Origin: an uncultured Roseateles sp.
GTDB taxonomy: Bacteria; Pseudomonadota; Gammaproteobacteria; Burkholderiales; Burkholderiaceae
Length of the DNA: 50,993 nt
Direction: 5' to 3'
NCBI GenBank assembly: GCA_946480605.1
Contig: CAMLKW010000006.1
Span: 1-50,993 of the forward strand
Within the stretch, counting starts at the first letter, position 1. Each line of letters starts with the position of its first letter. The position numbers were made by a program, and so were the translations under genes. Positions 36,235 to 43,963 of this stretch are shown here, in pieces. The notes below the pieces were generated by a model. The model saw only the letters and a list, made by a program, of their open reading frames with translations. It did no database searches and was not told the origin of the DNA.

Positions 36235-38436
36235 CTACCGGGTGCCTGCCAGCCAGGCTTCACGGGCCTGGCGGATGCGCGCCAGACCGATCGGGTCGCC
36301 GTCGGCCTCGTGGGCCTGGGCCCAGCGCAGCGCGGTGTCGAAGGCGGCGCGGGCGCCGGCGCGGTCGCCGCTGGCAGCCAGGGCCTGGGCCAGGCGCAGC
36401 TGGGTCTGGGCGGCCAGCGGATGGCCGGCCTCGCCGGACTCCTCGGCGCACTGCAGCGCCAGCTCCAGCTGCCGGGCCGCTTCGGCGGGCTGGCCGGCGC
36501 GCAGCAGCACCCAGCCGTACTCGCGCAGCAGCCGGTGCCGGTTGCCGGTCAGCTCGCCGAAGTGACGCACGGCCGCGGCATCGCCCAGGCGCATCTGCGC
36601 CAGTGCCTCCTCGGTGCGGCCCTGGTCCATCAGGGCCAGGCCCAGGATGCCGTGGCGGCGGAAAGCGGAGGCATGGGCCGTGTCCAGCGCGGTGCGCGCC
36701 AGCCGTTCCGCGTCGGCAGACCGCCCGGCGGACAGCTCCGCCAGCGCCAGGTTGGCAAAGTAGATGCGGCTGCGCGCGGTCAGCCGTGGCACGTCGGGCC
36801 GCGCGGCGTCCTGCCCCTGGCTGGCCAGGGCCCGCAGCAGGTGGGTGCGCGCGCGTTCGGGCTCTCCCAGGCCGATCAGCACCAGGCCGGTGGCGTTGTC
36901 GATGTGGGCCACCTGACCGCCCACCAGCGCGGCCTGGCGCTGCCAGGCTTCGATGGCACGCCAGGCCTCGCGGTAGCGGCCCAGCCGGTTCAGTGTGGAG
37001 GCGTAGGCGTTGTACAGCTCGGGCAGCGGCGCTGGGTCGCCGAGGACCTGATAGTCCTTGATGGCTTCGCCGAGCAGCTCGCTGGCGCGCGCGGTCTGCC
37101 CCACGTTCTCCAGCACGCGGCCCAGCTGGTGCAGCAGCGGCGCGCGCTGTCGCGGGCGGTCGGCCAGGTCGCGGCGCAGCCGCTCGTGCCCGCGCTGCAG
37201 CAGCGTCAGCGCCCGCAGCTCGGACGCGCGGGCGTGGGCGTAGGCGTCGGCATCGCTGAACAGGTTGACGAGGAAGTCGCTGACCTCGCGCGCATTGCGC
37301 GCCTCTTCCTGGGCCTGCAGCTCGGCGCTGCGGGCGCGGTCGCGCTCCAGGGCCAGCCGCCAGGTGAACAGGCTGGCGGCGGCCAGCATCGCGCTGGCCG
37401 CCAGCCACCAGGGCCACTGCCGCCGCAGCAGCTTGGCCACCACATACGAGCGGCGTGCGCGCAAGGCATGCACGGGCTGGTGGACGCGAAAACGCTGAAG
37501 ATCACGCTGCAGCGAGCCGACGTCGCCGTAGCGGTCCTCGGGCCGCTGCGCGGTGGCGCGCGCCACGATGGCCTGCAGTTCCGCGCGCCGGCCGCGGCGT
37601 GGCGGGCGCGGCAGCTGCTCCAGCAAGGTGGCCAGCAGGCGGCCCAGGCTGTAGACGTCGTCGGCCACGGTGGGCGCCTGGCCGGCCGCCTGCGCGGGGC
37701 TGGCAAAGCCGGGCGTGTGGCCGCCGGCGCCCGGCTCGTGCTGGCCTTCGATGTGGGCGATGCCGAAGTCCAGCAGCCGCAGCCGGCCGTGACGGTCCAC
37801 CAGCACGTTGCCGGGCTTGAGGTCGCAATGGATGACGAGCTGCCGGTGCGCATGGGCCACGGCCTCGCACAGGGTCTGCAGCAGCGCCAGCCGGTCGTCC
37901 AGCGGCAGCGCATGGCGGGCGCACCAGCGGTCGATGGGCTCGCCGTCCACGTACTCCATGACCAGGAAGGGCCAGCCCTCGGGCGTCTGGCCGCCGTCCA
38001 GGAGGCGTGCGATGTGGGGGTGCTCCAGGCCGGCCAGGATCTGGCGCTCGCGGGCGAAGCGGGCCACGGCGTCGGGGCTGAGGCCCAGGCGCACCAGCTT
38101 GAGCGCGGCCTGCTGCTGGTAGGCGCCGTCCGCCCGCTCGGCCAGGAAGACGCGGCCCATGCCGCCCTCGCCCAGAGGCCGCACCAGGCGCCAGGCGCCC
38201 AGTTGCTCGCCGGGCTGGAATTCGTGGCCCAGCCACAGCATGGCGGCGCGGGCGACGGGCGCGGCGAAGTGGGTGCTGCGCTCGCTGGCGGCCAGCAGGT
38301 CCAGCACCTCGGCGCGTTCCTGGTCGTTGAGGTCCGAGGCCTGCAGTGCGGCCTGCTGGGCCAGCCGGTCGGGCAGCTCCAGTGCGGCCATGAACTGGGC
38401 CTTGATGCGGGCGTGGCTGAGCGTTGCGTCGGCCAT
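36235..38436 (-). CDS. Membrane Ser/Thr protein kinase with TPR repeats
   Basis: A 733-residue kinase. The domain (about 81-320) has the glycine loop GEGGMG (89-94), Lys113, the catalytic loop HCDLKPGN (203-210) and DFG (223-225). HCD replaces HRD, so this is a non-RD kinase, and SPAQ stands where (A/S)PEQ is usual. One transmembrane helix (about 342-359) leads to TPR-like repeats (about 400-730) that would lie outside the cytoplasm. Genes follow in order sigma factor, kinase, tpsA, with only 9 bp between the first two. The kinase probably regulates the sigma factor. Confidence 0.9.
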   Translation of the reverse strand: MADATLSHARIKAQFMAALELPDRLAQQAALQASDLNDQERAEVLDLLAASERSTHFAAPVARAAMLWLGHEFQPGEQLGAWRLVRPLGEGGMGRVFLAERADGAYQQQAALKLVRLGLSPDAVARFARERQILAGLEHPHIARLLDGGQTPEGWPFLVMEYVDGEPIDRWCARHALPLDDRLALLQTLCEAVAHAHRQLVIHCDLKPGNVLVDRHGRLRLLDFGIAHIEGQHEPGAGGHTPGFASPAQAAGQAPTVADDVYSLGRLLATLLEQLPRPPRRGRRAELQAIVARATAQRPEDRYGDVGSLQRDLQRFRVHQPVHALRARRSYVVAKLLRRQWPWWLAASAMLAAASLFTWRLALERDRARSAELQAQEEARNAREVSDFLVNLFSDADAYAHARASELRALTLLQRGHERLRRDLADRPRQRAPLLHQLGRVLENVGQTARASELLGEAIKDYQVLGDPAPLPELYNAYASTLNRLGRYREAWRAIEAWQRQAALVGGQVAHIDNATGLVLIGLGEPERARTHLLRALASQGQDAARPDVPRLTARSRIYFANLALAELSAGRSADAERLARTALDTAHASAFRRHGILGLALMDQGRTEEALAQMRLGDAAAVRHFGELTGNRHRLLREYGWVLLRAGQPAEAARQLELALQCAEESGEAGHPLAAQTQLRLAQALAASGDRAGARAAFDTALRWAQAHEADGDPIGLARIRQAREAWLAGTR

Positions 38437-38445
38437 CGCGCGCCG

Positions 38446-39039
38446 TCAGCCGCCCAGGTGCTGGCGGCCCAGCTGCTGCGCCAGCCAGGCGCGGGCGAAC
38501 CGCAGCTCGCGGTCCACCGTGGCGACCGAGGCGTCCAGCACGGTGGCGATGTCCTCGCGCTGCAGGCCGCCGAAGTAGGTCAGCTGCAGCACTTCGGCGG
38601 CGCGCGGGTCGCGCCGCTGCAGCTGGTCGAGCAGCGCGTCCAGCGTCAGCAGGTCGGCGGCCATGTCCTCGTCGCCATGGGCGTCCAGCGTGTAGGTGAC
38701 GCGCTGCCACTCGCCGCCGCGCTTGTCGGCCTGGCGGGCGCGGGCGTGATCCACCAGCACCGAGCGCATGGCCAGCGACATGGACGCGAAGAAGTGCCGG
38801 CGGTCCTGCCAGTCCTGCGGCGTCTGCAGCAGCTTGAGCAGGGCTTCGTTGAGCAGGTCGCCGGCGCCCAGCGACGGCGTCTCGGCGCCGCGCAGCCGCG
38901 CACAGGCCATGCGCCGCAGCTCGTCGTAGACGCTGCTCAGCAGCTCGGCCAGCGCCGCCCGGTCGCCCTGCTGCCAGGCCTGCAGCAGGCGGGTGATGGG
39001 GCGGCTGTCGGAGCCTGCACTGACGGGCGCGTTGGGCAT
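38446..39039 (-). CDS. ECF sigma factor, kinase-associated type
   Basis: A 197-residue sigma-70 factor with regions 2 and 4 (SLGAGDLLNEALLKLLQTPQ... and REDIATVLDASVATVDRELRFARAWL). It fits the ECF group that is paired with Ser/Thr kinases (ECF43/TIGR02999-like), by both sequence and its place beside a kinase gene. In that group the usual region 2 acidic motif is replaced by a phosphorylated Thr; here an Asp (GDLLNE) is present at that place. The ATG at 39039 is chosen; a TTG at 39072 is possible. It likely drives the kinase and tpsAB genes. Confidence 0.87.
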   Translation of the reverse strand: MPNAPVSAGSDSRPITRLLQAWQQGDRAALAELLSSVYDELRRMACARLRGAETPSLGAGDLLNEALLKLLQTPQDWQDRRHFFASMSLAMRSVLVDHARARQADKRGGEWQRVTYTLDAHGDEDMAADLLTLDALLDQLQRRDPRAAEVLQLTYFGGLQREDIATVLDASVATVDRELRFARAWLAQQLGRQHLGG

Positions 39040-39153
39040 GGCGAAATGTTGCCATGCCCTGTGACCCTGCAACCGGCAGTTGACCGCTTGCCGCTCATCG
39101 AGAGTTTCGGTGCTTCAACGCCTTATGCGCCCAACTGCCGTTTCTAGGGTGAC

Positions 39154-40344
39154 TCAACCGCGTCGCGCTTCCAGGGTGCTGAGGCTGCCGCGCAGCGAAC
39201 GCAGCGCTTGCTCCAGCCGGGTTTCGCCGCGGGCGGGCAGCAGGCGGGCTTCGCGGTTGGCGAGCAGGTCTTCGCGCAGCGTCAGGCCGGCGCGGGCGAA
39301 GCGCGGGCCCAGCGCGGCGGCGCGCTCGCGCAGCAGCGCCCGCGTGGCCTGGTAGGCGTGCTCGGCCAGGTGGCGGCGCTGGCGGTAGCTGAAGGTGTTG
39401 GCCAGGAAGAACTCGGCATCGCGCGGGTGCGGCTCGAACAGCAGGATGTCGGTCTGCGGATGGCTCAGCTCGTAGCCGCGCATGCCCAGCTCCAGCCGCG
39501 AGTGGATCAGCGAGCGGAAGGTCTGCGACAGCACCAGCGGCAGGCCGCCGTCCACCAGGCGGTGGATGCGCGGCTGGTCGTCGCGTGCCGCCGAGCGGCG
39601 ATCGCTGGCATAGGGCACCAGCGGGTTCAGGCAGATCAGCAGATCCAGCCCGCGGTCCAGCAGCACGGAGGCGTGCAGGGTCTTCTTCAGCGCGCCGTCG
39701 ACGAAGAAGCGCCCGTTGATCTCGACCGGCGGGAACAGGCCCGGCAGGGCCGCACTGGCCTGCACGGCGCGGGAGATGGGCACGTGGTCCCAGCCGGGCG
39801 AGCCGAATGACACGGACTCGCCGCTGTCCAGGTCGGTGGCCACCAGCGCCAGCGGGCGGCGCAGGCGGCGGAAGTCGTTGCTGCGGCCCGGCTGGGTCAG
39901 CACGCGGGTCAAGGCCTCGCCGAAGCGCTCGCTGCTGAGCAGGCCGGTGGGCAGGGCCCGGCCCAGGCGCTCCAGCGTGGCCAGCTTGGAGCGGCCCTCC
40001 AGCAGCACCTCGCGGGCGCCGTCGGCCAGCAGGCCCGGCAGCAGCCGCAGGCGCTGGCCCAGTTCGGCCCAGGCCGGCTGCAGCAGCTCGGCGGGGTCGA
40101 AGCGGTCCGGCGCTTCGGCGCTGTTCTCGATGAAGGCGGCGCACAGCTGGCGCGGCGTCATGCCGTTGGCTAGGCCGGCGGCGATGAAGCCGCCGGCGCT
40201 GACGCCGATGTAGCCGTCGCAGGCGGTGAAGTCCAGGCCGTCAACGACCTCTTCCAATGCACAAAGGGCGCCAACTTCGTAGATGGCGCCCAGTGGGCCT
40301 CCGCCGGCCAGGGCCAGGCCTATCCTGGGCTGGCGCATGGTCAC
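39154..40344 (-). CDS. Patatin-like phospholipase
   Basis: A 396-residue cytoplasmic Ser/Asp lipid acyl hydrolase. The oxyanion GGGPLG is at 14-19, the nucleophile in GVSAG (47-51, Ser49) and the catalytic Asp216 in FVDGALKK. The substrate is unknown; phospholipids or lipid esters are typical. It lies 16 bp after the phasin gene on the same strand, so it may act at storage granules. The family annotation is firm, the granule role is inference. Confidence 0.9.
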   Translation of the reverse strand: MTMRQPRIGLALAGGGPLGAIYEVGALCALEEVVDGLDFTACDGYIGVSAGGFIAAGLANGMTPRQLCAAFIENSAEAPDRFDPAELLQPAWAELGQRLRLLPGLLADGAREVLLEGRSKLATLERLGRALPTGLLSSERFGEALTRVLTQPGRSNDFRRLRRPLALVATDLDSGESVSFGSPGWDHVPISRAVQASAALPGLFPPVEINGRFFVDGALKKTLHASVLLDRGLDLLICLNPLVPYASDRRSAARDDQPRIHRLVDGGLPLVLSQTFRSLIHSRLELGMRGYELSHPQTDILLFEPHPRDAEFFLANTFSYRQRRHLAEHAYQATRALLRERAAALGPRFARAGLTLREDLLANREARLLPARGETRLEQALRSLRGSLSTLEARRG

Positions 40345-40360
40345 GGAGTCAGGTCAGCGA

Positions 40361-40972
40361 TCAGGCCTGCGCCGCGGGCGCGGCGGGCTTCTTGGCGGCC
40401 GGGGCCTTCTTGGCCGGGGCGGCCTTCTTCGCTGCAGGTTTGGCTGCCGCCTTCTTGGCGGGTGCGGCGGCGGGCTTGGCGGCCGGGGCCTTCTTGGCAG
40501 GAGCGGCCTTCTTCGCGGCGGCCTTCTTGGCCGGCTCGGCGCCGGTGGCCTTGGCCAGAGCGTCGATGCGCTTGATCAGCGCGTCGATGTCGCCCTTGGT
40601 GGGCACGCCCAGGCCCTGCAGCGCCTTGGCCACGCGGGCTTCGAAGATGGATTCCAGCTTGTCCCAGTGCTGGCCGGCCTTGGCGCCGACGTCACCGGCC
40701 ACGCCGCTGACCTTGCTGGCCACGGCGCTGAGCTTTTCCTCGGCGGCGGACTGGGTCTTCTTCTGCAGCTTCAGGCCTTCGGCGACCAGCGCCTCGAAGA
40801 CCTTGCCGCCCTCGCCCTGGGCCTTGGAGAAGGAGGCCAGACCGGCGGCCCAGATCTGCTGGGCGCTGTCCTTGATGTTCTGCGCCATCGCGCTGTCGAG
40901 CAGGCCAGCCGGGAAGCCGGTGGCGGCCGCGGCCTTCTTCTTGTCAGCCATCTTCTGGAGCTTCTTGACCAT
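40361..40972 (-). CDS. Phasin/PhaF-like polyhydroxyalkanoate granule protein
   Basis: A 203-residue protein with two parts. The N-terminal amphipathic helical domain (about 1-140) is of phasin type (QIWAAGLASFSKAQGEGGKVFEALVAEG). The C-terminal part is an Ala/Lys/Pro-rich histone H1-like tail (about 150-203) with repeated AKKAAPAKKAPAAK. Such proteins coat PHA granules and bind DNA to spread granules at division. AAAGGA precedes the ATG at 40972. It diverges from the acyl-CoA reductase gene. Expression is probably controlled in the shared 172-bp gap. Confidence 0.9.
   Translation of the reverse strand: MVKKLQKMADKKKAAAATGFPAGLLDSAMAQNIKDSAQQIWAAGLASFSKAQGEGGKVFEALVAEGLKLQKKTQSAAEEKLSAVASKVSGVAGDVGAKAGQHWDKLESIFEARVAKALQGLGVPTKGDIDALIKRIDALAKATGAEPAKKAAAKKAAPAKKAPAAKPAAAPAKKAAAKPAAKKAAPAKKAPAAKKPAAPAAQA
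40391..40516 (-). repeat. Direct repeat encoding the AKKAAPAKKAPAAK tail
   Basis: A 42-base unit at 40391-40432 recurs at 40475-40516 with a few changes, 84 bp apart. It encodes the Ala/Lys-rich DNA-binding tail of the phasin. Such tails vary in length between strains by slippage or recombination. Confidence 0.7.
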
Positions 40973-41144
40973 GGGTGTCCTTTCGAGTGTGCGAGTTCGC
41001 GGGAGGGACTTTAGCCGCCGCATGCCCCGTCGGCACGGGCGTTCCTAGTGGCAGCGCTCTATGCGCGGCCCCGGGAAAGTGCGCAGCGAAGGGGCTGCAG
41101 CCCTGGTGAAGAATCAGGCGAAACCCCAAAGCAGGAGACTCCGC

Positions 41145-43136
41145 ATGCAGTATTTCGTCACTGGCGCCACCGGCTTCATCGGCAAGCGACTCGTCAAGAA
41201 GCTGCTGGCCCGGCGCGGCAGCACGGTCCACTTCCTGATGCGCGAGGAGAGCGCCGACAAGCTGCCGGGGCTGCTGGCCTACTGGGGCGTCTCCAAGACG
41301 CGTGCCATCCCCGTCTATGGCGACCTCACCAGCAAGAAGCTGGGCGTGGCCAGCGACGTCATCAAGAGCCTGAAGGGCCAGATCGACCACCTCTACCACC
41401 TGGCCGCCGTCTACGACCTGGGCGCCGACGAGGAGGCGCAGGTGGCCGTCAACATCGAGGGCACCCGCTCGATGGTGGAGTTCGCGCAGGCGATCGACGC
41501 CGGCCACGTGCACCACGTGTCCTCCATCGCCGCAGCCGGCCTTTACGAAGGCGTGTTCCGCGAGGACATGTTCGACGAGGCCGAGAACCTCGACCACCCG
41601 TACTTCATGACCAAGCACGAGAGCGAGAAGATCGTGCGCAAGGAGTGCAAGGTGCCCTGGACGGTGTACCGCCCGGCCATGGTGGTGGGCGACTCCACCA
41701 CCGGCGAGATGGACAAGATCGACGGGCCGTACTACTTCTTCAAGCTGATCCAGCGCATGCGCCAGATCCTGCCGCCGTGGATGCCCAGCGTGGGGCTGGA
41801 GGGCGGGCGCATCAACATCGTGCCGGTGGACTTCGTCGTCGACGCGCTGGACCACATCTCGCACAAGATCCACAAGAGTCAGGGCTGCTACCACCTCGTG
41901 GACCCCAAGGGCTACCGCGTCGGCGACGTGCTGGACATCTTCAGCAAGGCCGCGCATGCGCCCAAGATGAATCTGTTCATCAACGCGGCGCTGATGGGCT
42001 TCATCCCCAAGAGCGTGAAAAAGGGCCTGATGGCGCTGGCGCCGGTGCGCCGCATCCGCAACGCGGTGATGAAGGACCTCGGCCTGCCCGAGGACATGTT
42101 CACCTTCATCAACTACCCGACGCGCTTCGACTGCCGCGACACCGAGAACGCGTTGAAGGGCTCTGGCATCTCCTGCCCCGACCTGAACGACTACGCGTGG
42201 CGACTGTGGGACTACTGGGAGCGCCATCTGGACCCGGCGCTGTTCATCGACCGTTCTCTGAAGGGGGCGACCGGCGGCAAGGTGGTGCTGGTGACCGGAG
42301 GCTCGTCGGGCATCGGCCTGGCCGCCGCCATCAAGTTCGCCGAGGCCGGCGCCGTCACGCTGATCTGCGCGCGCGACCAGGCCAAGCTGGACGAGGCCGT
42401 CAAGGAGATCAAGGACAAGGCCGGCAAGCAGGCGCAGATCCACGCCTTCGCCTGCGACATCGCCGATGCGGAGGGCTGCGCCAACCTCATCGAGTGGTGC
42501 AACAGCTTCGGCGGCGTCGACTTCCTCATCAACAACGCCGGCCGCTCCATCCGCCGCGCGGTGGAGAGCAGCTACGACCGCTTCCACGACTACCAGCGCA
42601 CGATGGACCTGAACTACTTCGGCTGCCTGCGCGTGACCATGGGCCTGCTGCCCGGCATGGCGGCGAAGAAGAAGGGCCACATCGTCAACATCAGCTCCAT
42701 CGGCGTGCTGACGAATGCGCCGCGCTTCTCGGCCTACGTCGCATCGAAGGCCGCGCTGGACGCGTGGACGCGCTGCGCGGCCAGCGAGTTCGCCGACACC
42801 GGCGTCACGTTCACCACCATCAACATGCCGCTGGTGCGCACGCCGATGATCGCGCCCACCAAGATCTACAACAACGTGCCCACGCTGTCGCCGGAAGAGG
42901 CGGCGGACATGATCGCCGAGGCCTGCATCAACAAGCCGGTGCGCATCGCGACGCGCCTGGGCGTGTCGGGCGAATTGCTGCACGCCGCGGCGCCGCGCAT
43001 CGCGCAGATCGTCATGAACACATCGTTCCGCATGTTCCCGGACAGCGACGCGGCCAAGGGCGAGAAGGGTGGCAAGGGCGGCCTGTCGCCGGAGGCCATC
43101 GCGCTTCAGCAGATGATGCGCGGGATTCATTTTTGA
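41145..43136 (+). CDS. Fatty acyl-CoA reductase (alcohol-forming), two fused SDR domains
   Basis: A 663-residue fusion. The N-terminal extended SDR domain has the NADP motif GATGFIG (7-13) and the characteristic stretches HHVSSIAAAGLYEG, MTKHESEKIV and GPYYFFKLIQ. The C-terminal classical SDR domain has GGSSGIG (about 385-391), NNAGRSIRR, SSIGVLTNAPRFSAYVASK and TPMIAPTKIYN. It closely resembles, from memory, the marine Marinobacter acyl-CoA reductase (661 residues), which reduces acyl-CoA to fatty alcohol for wax esters. AGGAG precedes the ATG at 41145. Confidence 0.88.
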   Translation: MQYFVTGATGFIGKRLVKKLLARRGSTVHFLMREESADKLPGLLAYWGVSKTRAIPVYGDLTSKKLGVASDVIKSLKGQIDHLYHLAAVYDLGADEEAQVAVNIEGTRSMVEFAQAIDAGHVHHVSSIAAAGLYEGVFREDMFDEAENLDHPYFMTKHESEKIVRKECKVPWTVYRPAMVVGDSTTGEMDKIDGPYYFFKLIQRMRQILPPWMPSVGLEGGRINIVPVDFVVDALDHISHKIHKSQGCYHLVDPKGYRVGDVLDIFSKAAHAPKMNLFINAALMGFIPKSVKKGLMALAPVRRIRNAVMKDLGLPEDMFTFINYPTRFDCRDTENALKGSGISCPDLNDYAWRLWDYWERHLDPALFIDRSLKGATGGKVVLVTGGSSGIGLAAAIKFAEAGAVTLICARDQAKLDEAVKEIKDKAGKQAQIHAFACDIADAEGCANLIEWCNSFGGVDFLINNAGRSIRRAVESSYDRFHDYQRTMDLNYFGCLRVTMGLLPGMAAKKKGHIVNISSIGVLTNAPRFSAYVASKAALDAWTRCAASEFADTGVTFTTINMPLVRTPMIAPTKIYNNVPTLSPEEAADMIAEACINKPVRIATRLGVSGELLHAAAPRIAQIVMNTSFRMFPDSDAAKGEKGGKGGLSPEAIALQQMMRGIHF

Positions 43137-43140
43137 CCCC

Positions 43141-43334
43141 TCGCCCAGCCTCGCCTCGCTGAACGCGGGCAAGCCTGGTCGGTCTTGCAGACCGCGCTGC
43201 GGCAATGCCGCAGCCCTTCGGCAGGCACAAGACGCCCACTGGGCATCTTGTGTCCGGCCTCAGCCCCCGCGGGGACGGCGATTGACCGGGCATCGAGCCC
43301 GGTCAACATCGCCAGACGGGCCGGCTTGGGAGCG
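43141..43334 (-). repeat. Hairpin-array intergenic repeat, copy A
   Basis: In the gene-free stretch 43137-43414, five hairpins lie in a row: 43282-43306 (9-bp stem), 43265-43274, 43226-43252 (12-bp stem), 43196-43214 (8-bp stem) and 43180-43194. The ends match copy B at 49175-49287: a 59-base core (43276-43334) aligns without gaps and the other end (43141-43171) matches too. The 12-bp stem pairs fully only on the minus-strand transcript (G-T wobble), giving the orientation. Open frames in it have no family resemblance. Confidence 0.75.
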
Positions 43335-43414
43335 GCCCGGCGCCCGGCCCGAAAATGCAGGCTTCGTACCGAGCCCGGCTCCGGCCAGGCTTTCTCGTTC
43401 AGGGGACTAACGAC

Positions 43415-43963
43415 ATGCTGAGAGGACAACGCGTCGGCCTGCGCTACGTGACCGAGGACGACCTGCCGGGGCTCAAGCACGCGGTGGGCGACCCGCAGGT
43501 GTCGGGGCCCTTCGTGGGCTCGCGCATGACGCCGCCCCACGTGATGGATCAGCGCTGGAAGGACTGCGGTTTCGCCAGCGAGGATGCCGAACGCCTGATG
43601 GTCTGCCACCTGATCGACGGCAGCGTCATCGGCAATGTGGTGCACTTCGCCGCGGCGCGCTACACGACGGCGCGCGAGATCGGCTGGACCGTGACCGACA
43701 TCGCCATGCGAGGTCAGGGCCTGGCCACTGAGGCCGCGGGGCTGCTGGTGGACTATCTGTTCGAGAACTGGCCGGTGAACCGGTTGTCCTGCGGCATGTC
43801 GGTGCACAACCACGCGTCGCGTCGCGTGGCCGAGAAATGCGGCTTCAAACATGAAGGCGTGCAGCGCGGCATCGTCTTCGTGGGCGGCGAGTATGTGGAC
43901 TGCCATTCGCTGGCCTTGCTGCGCAGCGACTGGCTGGCGATGAAGGGCGGGACCCATGGCTGA
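43415..43963 (+). CDS. GNAT family N-acetyltransferase (RimJ/RimL-like)
   Basis: A 182-residue acetyltransferase. It starts LRGQRVGLRYVTEDDLPGL, the RimJ/L pattern, and has the acetyl-CoA loop MRGQGLATEAAGLLVDY, then VHNHASRRVAEKCGFKHEGVQR. It may modify a small amine or a protein N-terminus. The ATG at 43415 was selected for its fit to the family start. It overlaps the next gene by 8 bases. Confidence 0.88.
   Translation: MLRGQRVGLRYVTEDDLPGLKHAVGDPQVSGPFVGSRMTPPHVMDQRWKDCGFASEDAERLMVCHLIDGSVIGNVVHFAAARYTTAREIGWTVTDIAMRGQGLATEAAGLLVDYLFENWPVNRLSCGMSVHNHASRRVAEKCGFKHEGVQRGIVFVGGEYVDCHSLALLRSDWLAMKGGTHG

Noticed and set aside
36310..39147. Plus-strand open frame of 945 codons antisense to the kinase and sigma genes
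   Set aside because: No domain pattern and no ribosome binding site; the opposite strand encodes a clear kinase and sigma factor.
40391..40516. Short tandem-like repeats considered as a CRISPR or VNTR array
   Set aside because: They are in-frame codon repeats for the Ala/Lys tail of the phasin; there are no spacers and no cas genes.
40944..43205. Minus-strand open frame of 753 codons antisense to the acyl-CoA reductase
   Set aside because: Rich in His, Val and Arg with no motif; the plus-strand gene has both SDR domains and a good ribosome binding site.
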